A DNA stretch of 64,000 bases from Allomuricauda sp. TY007 (GTDB lineage: Bacteria > Bacteroidota > Bacteroidia > Flavobacteriales > Flavobacteriaceae), in the NCBI RefSeq assembly GCF_010468565.1, contig NZ_WUEG01000008.1:124001-188000 (forward strand). Reading direction: 5' to 3'. The position numbers and the translations under genes were made by a program. Position 1 is the stretch's first letter. Each line of letters opens with the position of its first letter. Shown here piece by piece: positions 59,683-64,000 of this stretch. The notes beneath the pieces are model-generated. The model made no database searches. It had not been told where the DNA came from and saw only the letters and a list, made by a program, of their open reading frames with translations.

Positions 59683-60615
59683 CTATTTGTTTAAGATGAA
59701 ATCGAAGATTACTTTTTCAATATGGGAAGGCAGATCGGCATTCTTTATCTTGAATTTTTTGACCCCCATTTCCCGAAGCCAGTTTCCCCAATAGGTCTGG
59801 ATAATATCCTCGGCATAAGGATTGTCGCCATTATTGCTTTGGATGCCCAAAACCAGAACTTCCAAATTGTCAAGACCGTCGGTGGCAGGAATAAAACCGA
59901 GATTCTTTCTTTTCATTTCTTCTTTCCAATCCGATCTATTCAGTTGAAGTCTATTCAATAAATTGGGAGTCAAATAGGACGTCTTGCCATTTTTTTCATC
60001 CCTAAGATTTGCTTTATGGTACAAATAACCATCCGTTAAAATGACCAATATGTTCCTTCTACAGCTTTCAATGCAATAATCATCAATATGATTTTGAAAA
60101 AAACCCCAAGTATCGGAACCTGGGTATTCCCCTCCTTTTGATGCAGCCCGTGCCAGTTTATATATTTGGGTAGGCACAATGGAATACCGCTCAATGGTTT
60201 TGGGCATCCACTCATTTTTTGAAACTCCCTTGACATAGTCAATTTTCAATTGTTCTGCTAATGTGTTGATTTCGGCTTCTGATGGGGCAGGTTCAAAAAA
60301 CACTTCCATCTTATCATAAAGCAATCCTAATCTCTTACCCCTGATATGGTTGTTGAACGATCTTGCCAATGAAAGAATGTATGAGGAGTCTTTGGTTTGC
60401 TGTTGTGGCAAATCAATTCTATCTGAAAGATCCAACAGAATACTTACGTTCAAATTGTTCTTTTTGTTTTTCAAAATATGGGGCTCACACGCAATATCGT
60501 TCTTTGCTCCCATTACAATATTGATTGCCTTCTCTTTTGTCCTAGGGTCATCTTTACAGGAAAGAGCAGAAAAAATAATCAGCGCCAAAAGCCCCCTTAA
60601 CACTTTATTTCTCAT
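59683..60615 (-). CDS. VWA-like lipoprotein of unknown function
   Basis: 310 aa from the ATG at 60615; upstream frame extension would overlap the preceding gene. Lipoprotein signal ending FSALSC (Cys20). The rest has the order of a von Willebrand A domain: a first strand VSILLDLSDR near 54-63 that resembles the MIDAS DxSxS (last Ser replaced by Arg), then NILVILTDGYLYH near 192-204 (Thr/Asp-Gly of the MIDAS) and LEVLVLGIQ near 250. A final amphipathic helix ends the protein. Metal binding is therefore plausible but incomplete. The start lies one base after the previous gene's stop region. Confidence 0.7.
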   Translation of the reverse strand: MRNKVLRGLLALIIFSALSCKDDPRTKEKAINIVMGAKNDIACEPHILKNKKNNLNVSILLDLSDRIDLPQQQTKDSSYILSLARSFNNHIRGKRLGLLYDKMEVFFEPAPSEAEINTLAEQLKIDYVKGVSKNEWMPKTIERYSIVPTQIYKLARAASKGGEYPGSDTWGFFQNHIDDYCIESCRRNILVILTDGYLYHKANLRDEKNGKTSYLTPNLLNRLQLNRSDWKEEMKRKNLGFIPATDGLDNLEVLVLGIQSNNGDNPYAEDIIQTYWGNWLREMGVKKFKIKNADLPSHIEKVIFDFILNK

Positions 60616-60616
60616 T

Positions 60617-61912
60617 TTATAAGGTTTTTGTAAATACAGTATTCTGATAATCATCCCTAACACCAACCCTGTCCAAATGAACTTTGCTTACTTCTATACA
60701 TTCTTCAATAAGCCTATCCTTTTCTGGTTTTGCTATGACCAATTTTTCATTGATAAAAGTCAACCATCCTTGTAAATATTCTGAAGCATATAACTTGTAT
60801 TCTTTGGTAGGCACTATGGTTCCATCTATGATTCGTTGCAGCTCATTTATTCTTCCTCTTGCCTTTGTAATCTTTTCCTTTAGTCCCTGTATAAGGGATT
60901 TTAACTCGTCTATTTTGGCCTTGTTATCATGAATTTGCTCTCTGTGGATCGCTATTTGTTCGTTTCGCTTCCGAATGGCATTCTTGACCTTGTCCTTTTC
61001 TTTGTGTTCTTCCATCACAAAGTCAAAAATGAATCCCCAAATGAGATAGGCAATAAACCCTAAAAAAATTATCAACCAGAATTCTTGGCTTTGTACAGCT
61101 TCGGAAAATCCATATGTGGCATTTTCATCCACCACATTCAGCTCCCAGAGTTTTTTTTCGACAAAAAAGGCCAACAGGACATCAAAGGCCAATGTAGCCA
61201 AAACTACCCCAGTAAGTTTAAAATAGGAGACCAGTTTCTTCTTCTGATAAAACATGTGGATAAGATATCCCAGTCCAATAAAAATAAATGGGGCAAAAAC
61301 CACAGTGGCCAATGCCTGAAATCCGTCTTCTGAAGCTCTAATGATGGCATCTGGCACATACCATCTTTGGTCGTCATAAGTAAATTGTTTTTCCATTGCA
61401 GAGTATACCACAGAAGCATAAAACGTAAACAGGTATACCGTAATAGGTGCCAATACCACTAGCCCTATCCAAAATTTAGCGGAAGCACCCTTCTTTGCAG
61501 GTACGCCATAAACATCAGGATTTTGTGGTAGGTCAGTAATCTCAAATTTTAATTCTTTAATGGTTTCATTTATTTCTTGGTTCTTATCTTCTTTTTGTTT
61601 GATACTATCACTGGCATTGTCAATGGCAACCTGAAACCCTTTGATTTCGGATTCTTTGGCATGCTGCTCTTGGGTATACGGTTTTTTGAGTTCTTCCTGT
61701 TTATGCCTTAACTCTTTTTCCTCATTCTCAAACTTTGCATAAATGGCATCCAAACAAATAGAGAGTGTTTGGGAGTTTCCCATATTTCTGGAACTATCTC
61801 TAAAACCTGCTTCATGATAAGTACGTTTTCTTGACTCCTCGGAAAGTCCATCATCACTTAATTTTAATATTGGATCCTTTGGTTTTAACTGTATCAAATC
61901 TTTTAATCCCAT
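60617..61912 (-). CDS. Four-helix membrane protein with N- and C-terminal coiled coils
   Basis: 431 aa. Order: soluble N-terminus, coiled coil 58-125 (EEKELRHKQEELKK and further Lys/Glu heptads), transmembrane helices near 147-169, 199-221, 230-252 and 277-300, second coiled coil 300-365 (EHKEKDKVKNAIRKRNEQI...), and a soluble C-terminus. Both coiled coils should be on the same, probably cytosolic, side. The first loop (170-198) holds a Tyr/Trp-rich segment. I recognise no family. It is the middle gene of the tight TerB/VWA-like operon: TerB stops two bases upstream and the VWA-like gene starts at its stop. Confidence 0.75.
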   Translation of the reverse strand: MGLKDLIQLKPKDPILKLSDDGLSEESRKRTYHEAGFRDSSRNMGNSQTLSICLDAIYAKFENEEKELRHKQEELKKPYTQEQHAKESEIKGFQVAIDNASDSIKQKEDKNQEINETIKELKFEITDLPQNPDVYGVPAKKGASAKFWIGLVVLAPITVYLFTFYASVVYSAMEKQFTYDDQRWYVPDAIIRASEDGFQALATVVFAPFIFIGLGYLIHMFYQKKKLVSYFKLTGVVLATLAFDVLLAFFVEKKLWELNVVDENATYGFSEAVQSQEFWLIIFLGFIAYLIWGFIFDFVMEEHKEKDKVKNAIRKRNEQIAIHREQIHDNKAKIDELKSLIQGLKEKITKARGRINELQRIIDGTIVPTKEYKLYASEYLQGWLTFINEKLVIAKPEKDRLIEECIEVSKVHLDRVGVRDDYQNTVFTKTL

Positions 61913-61914
61913 GG

Positions 61915-62322
61915 CTAGTTGTTTAATGCTGTTATGATTTCTTGTTTGGTTTTCTTGGCTTTTACCGCTTCAATCAAATAATTGGACAATGGTTCTATAT
62001 TTTCATCCAAAAACCCGAAGAGCTTTATATACTTTTCCAAAGCGTTACGTTCGTCATCATTTACCACACCATCTGCCCAGATCATTGCCGTAAAATCGCA
62101 TAAGAATTCAAGTTTTTCACTAAGTTCTTCAGGAACAAGATTGTTGGTGTCAATAGGCTGCAGCAGTATCCCGTCCAAATGTTCTTTTGAGATTCCCCGT
62201 TCTTCGGCAAACCCATAAAGCATTTTGAGTTCAAGAGCACTAAATTCACCATCGGCAAGTGCTATCTGGTACAGTCTTAAAAAGTGACTTTTGAGTACTG
62301 TGGGTATTTCTGTTTTTTCCAT
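61915..62322 (-). CDS. TerB-like (tellurite-resistance-type) helical protein
   Basis: 135 aa. Two internal repeats of the TerB pattern: IALADGEFSALELKMLYGFAEERG near 19-42 and MIWADGVVNDDERNALEKYIKLFG near 80-103, each with the conserved Asp-Gly and Glu that may bind a metal. Cytosolic, no signal peptide. TerB domains occur with membrane and VWA proteins in stress and defence-like systems; the specific job here is unknown. It is followed after two bases by the four-helix protein gene. Confidence 0.85.
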   Translation of the reverse strand: MEKTEIPTVLKSHFLRLYQIALADGEFSALELKMLYGFAEERGISKEHLDGILLQPIDTNNLVPEELSEKLEFLCDFTAMIWADGVVNDDERNALEKYIKLFGFLDENIEPLSNYLIEAVKAKKTKQEIITALNN

Positions 62323-62333
62323 AATGGGTTGAT

Positions 62334-62708
62334 TTATATAATTCGGTCTCGCTCGTATTTCTTCACTTTCTTTTTAGTAGTAGGTACAGGTTTTACTTTT
62401 TTTGGACGATTGATGATGACCTCTATGAGAAATAATATCCCTGTCAATATATCTAGGGGAACCCAATACATTTTTTTGTACAGGTATATGGGGAAAATGG
62501 GATTGAACAGTATCGCAACCAATCCGAACAACAGCACCCAATACAAATGCTTTCTGTTCTTGACAATGACCACCAAAGCCCCAATGAAGATTACCGTACG
62601 TAACAGCCAATAATATTCCCGGGGAACCCTTAAAACGGCCAAAAACAGCAGCAGGGCACAACAGGCAGAGGTAATGCGTACGATATTGTCAAAAAAATTT
62701 GTGCTCAT
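62334..62708 (-). CDS. Small membrane protein (possibly DUF6804)
   Basis: 124 aa with three to four transmembrane helices (about 10-27, 33-49, 55-70, 82-98) and a strongly basic C-terminus (NRPKKVKPVPTTKKKVKKYE). The segment FNPIFPIYLYKKMYWVPLDILTG resembles the DUF6804 pattern, from memory and not confirmed. It is the first gene of the tight group, with 11 bases to the TerB gene and 30 bases from the DUF1508 stop. Confidence 0.65.
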   Translation of the reverse strand: MSTNFFDNIVRITSACCALLLFLAVLRVPREYYWLLRTVIFIGALVVIVKNRKHLYWVLLFGLVAILFNPIFPIYLYKKMYWVPLDILTGILFLIEVIINRPKKVKPVPTTKKKVKKYERDRII

Positions 62709-62738
62709 TTGAAAAATTTAAATCTTTCCAAATCTCCA

Positions 62739-62924
62739 TTAAAGGGTCGTATCATCAACCTCCGCATTGGGCGCATCAAGCTTTACCGCCGCAATGCCAT
62801 TTTCACAACCCTGTTTGGAAACATACATTTCGCTTGTTGCGATCACTTTACCATTCGAGGCAAATAGGTTAAAGTAAAATTGATTGTTTCTACTTTTGGA
62901 GATAACGAATTTTGGAAAATCCAT
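62739..62924 (-). CDS. DUF1508 (YegP-type) protein
   Basis: 61 aa from the ATG at 62924; a longer frame adds 14 residues but leads into the non-coding gap. One YegP repeat: PKFVISKSRNNQFYFNLFASNGKVIATSEMY with CENGIAAVKLDAPNAEVDD at the end. DUF1508 proteins are small and of unknown role, sometimes stress-induced. The usual two-repeat form is halved here, which is common. Confidence 0.88.
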   Translation of the reverse strand: MDFPKFVISKSRNNQFYFNLFASNGKVIATSEMYVSKQGCENGIAAVKLDAPNAEVDDTTL

Positions 62925-63068
62925 GTTTATCGGTTTTAATGGTTTGTTTCCCAAACGTAACCCCATTGCAACACAATCCCTTACAGATTTCCGTAATGCA
63001 AAAAGGTGTCGGAAAACTTTGTCAGTTCAATTTCCTCCGGAAATCGTATCGAGAACAGCCCAAAAAGG

Positions 63069-63110
63069 CACATCTCGATACAAAATCGCCTTGCGATTCC
63101 ACTCGATGTG
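63069..63110. repeat. Degenerate REP-like foldback
   Basis: CACATCTCGA at the start pairs with TCGATGTG at the end, and AATCGC with GCGATT inside. It lies in the 213-bp gap between the DUF1508 gene and the small Cys/His protein; the rest of the gap shows nothing. Confidence 0.5.
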
Positions 63111-63137
63111 ACATTACCAGTTTATATAAACAGAGGG

Positions 63138-63365
63138 TTAGTCTTCCCAACCGCATAGGGTACGGCCCATTTCTTTGGCCTTCTCTAAAGTGACCTCGTA
63201 GATTTTGGTGGAACAACGGGAAAGGCCTCTGCAATGCTTGTTATAGTGGTATTTTTTACTCCCTTTACCCTTGCAGATATAGACTTTGTCAGCATCCAAG
63301 GTTTCCCCAAAACCGCATAGGAAAACAAAAAGTACCGGGATTAGAATAATTCTAGTTGTCCTCAT
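63138..63365 (-). CDS. Small secreted protein with a YHxxxxC Cys/His motif
   Basis: 75 aa. Signal peptide MRTTRIILIPVLFVFLCGFG. The mature part contains VYICKGKGSKKYHYNKHCRGLSRC and ends with AKEMGRTLCGWED. The order Tyr-x-Cys/Thr, YHxxxxC-x2-L, C-terminal LC matches a small Cys/His module found alone or appended to nuclease-like proteins (from memory); a bound zinc is likely. The start overlaps the end of the HsdR-N-like gene by 14 bases, so the two are translationally coupled. Confidence 0.75.
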   Translation of the reverse strand: MRTTRIILIPVLFVFLCGFGETLDADKVYICKGKGSKKYHYNKHCRGLSRCSTKIYEVTLEKAKEMGRTLCGWED

Positions 63366-64000
63366 AATACCCTACCGTTTTCAATAGTTCTTCCTCAAAC
63401 TGATAGATATCGTCAATGGATTCCATTAAATGTCTGGTTTCTTCCTTCTGCTCATCAAAAACACCCAGATACTTGTTCCCACCATTCAAATGAAGTCGAC
63501 ATAAGGGTTTTCGGTTGTTGTCATCCAACAAAATTCCGAAATACGATTGAGTATCCCTGTGAACAATGCGCTCAACAGGCAGTTTCCGTCTTAAAATGGC
63601 CACCACAATCCGATATCCTTCCAATTCTTCTTCCGTAGTGTTGACCTTGCTTATTTTTTCGGGTTCTTTGTCTTCTTCTTGCTGTTTCTCGGTTTCCTTA
63701 GTCAAGGCAGCGTTTAAACGGTCGTTGACCTTTTCGCTTATGGTCTGGGTAAAGGCCTTGCTTACCAAATCGGTGAATTCCCCCATTACCTTTTCGGTAA
63801 GCCGGCCTGAATAGACTTCTCCCGCAAACAGTCTCACAAAATCGTGCGAAGGGGATTGCAGTTCCTCGGTGATCAGTTTCTTTATTTCCTTGGTGTATTT
63901 TAATGAGCTTGCATTGTCCACAATCTCATCTATATTAAAGTTGGATTTGTGGAACTTGGCAATTTCATGGATGGTATTTTCCTTTAATTGGGTGATATCG
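63352..64000 (-). CDS. C-terminal part of an HsdR-N-type (restriction-endonuclease-like) protein, 5' end outside the window
   Basis: The frame is open to the right edge (about 215 residues visible). The segment KFHKSNFNIDEIVDNASSLKYTKEIKKLI is followed by a charged helical stretch rich in Lys/Glu/Gln, then YRIVVAILRRKLPVERIVHRDTQSYFGILLDDNNRKPLCRLHLNGGNKYLGVFDEQKEETRHLMESIDDIYQFEEEL. These match, from memory, the C-terminal part of the stand-alone type I restriction enzyme R-subunit N-terminal-domain proteins common in Bacteroidota. The nuclease core with the PD-(D/E)xK residues would be upstream, outside the window. It is not a full HsdR: no helicase is fused here. Confidence 0.75.
   Translation of the reverse strand, partial: DITQLKENTIHEIAKFHKSNFNIDEIVDNASSLKYTKEIKKLITEELQSPSHDFVRLFAGEVYSGRLTEKVMGEFTDLVSKAFTQTISEKVNDRLNAALTKETEKQQEEDKEPEKISKVNTTEEELEGYRIVVAILRRKLPVERIVHRDTQSYFGILLDDNNRKPLCRLHLNGGNKYLGVFDEQKEETRHLMESIDDIYQFEEELLKTVGYYEDN

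Noticed and set aside
62884..63193. Plus-strand frames of 75 and 93 codons
   Set aside because: They cross the REP-like foldback and the starts of minus-strand genes; no domain features.

Overview
The window comes from a member of the Bacteroidota, almost certainly the marine family Flavobacteriaceae and perhaps the Muricauda/Allomuricauda/Flagellimonas neighbourhood (the genus is inference). Reasons: the gliding and type IX secretion genes gldJ and porV; a PafA-type phosphatase; the families DUF5723, DUF4136 and DUF389; GldJ/PorV next to cytidine deaminase and pdhA/pdhC; and promoter elements of the Bacteroidota TAnnTTTG type in place of E. coli -10 boxes. Base composition is moderately AT-rich and even. 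Most genes are ordinary core genes.

Layout. 1-7.3 kb: a partial gene, an arylsulfotransferase-like lipoprotein, rlmB, a rhomboid protease, rarA, and a three-gene envelope operon with a DUF5723 barrel. 7.4-13.1 kb: YjjG-type nucleotidase, a NodB-fold protein without its metal ligands, radC, DUF1569, a truncated Mur-ligase paralogue without a P-loop, cupin, SDR and DoxX. 13.2-15.2 kb: a LytS/LytTR two-component pair. 15.5-22.4 kb: DUF4136, obgE, a fused hypoxanthine phosphoribosyltransferase-adenylate kinase, purK-purE and an M3 peptidase. 22.5-29.6 kb: PAS kinase plus response regulator, an ECF sigma factor with a zinc anti-sigma candidate, a UbiA-like protein and gcvP. 29.7-37.5 kb: a KAS III-like enzyme, methyltransferase and glycosyltransferase separated by unusual intergenic repeats, then pafA and a MlaE/MlaF lipid ABC transporter. 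37.5-42.6 kb: DUF389, manC, SprT-like, SDR and M28 peptidase with REP-like and foldback repeats. 42.9-50.7 kb: pdhA-pdhC, cdd, porV, gldJ, murF. 50.7-53.3 kb: a ParDE toxin-antitoxin pair, an XRE regulator, tRNA-Val, queD and a UPF0173 hydrolase.

53.5-58.2 kb is a TPP-riboswitch-controlled thiamine salvage operon (thiM-thiE-thiD-tenA) that continues with a HAD phosphatase and a ketopantoate-reductase-like gene. The HAD protein is a good candidate for the thiamine-monophosphate phosphatase step.

59.4-64 kb is a minus-strand accessory block. Five closely packed genes encode a small membrane protein, a TerB-like protein, a four-helix membrane protein with coiled coils at both ends, a VWA-like lipoprotein and a DUF4236 protein. 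Upstream lie a DUF1508 protein, a small Cys/His secreted protein and the C-terminal part of an HsdR-N-type nuclease-related protein cut by the window edge. I do not recognise the five-gene set as a named system; it is the best candidate here for something undescribed.

All family assignments were made by eye from sequence and from memory of the families; no searches were run.
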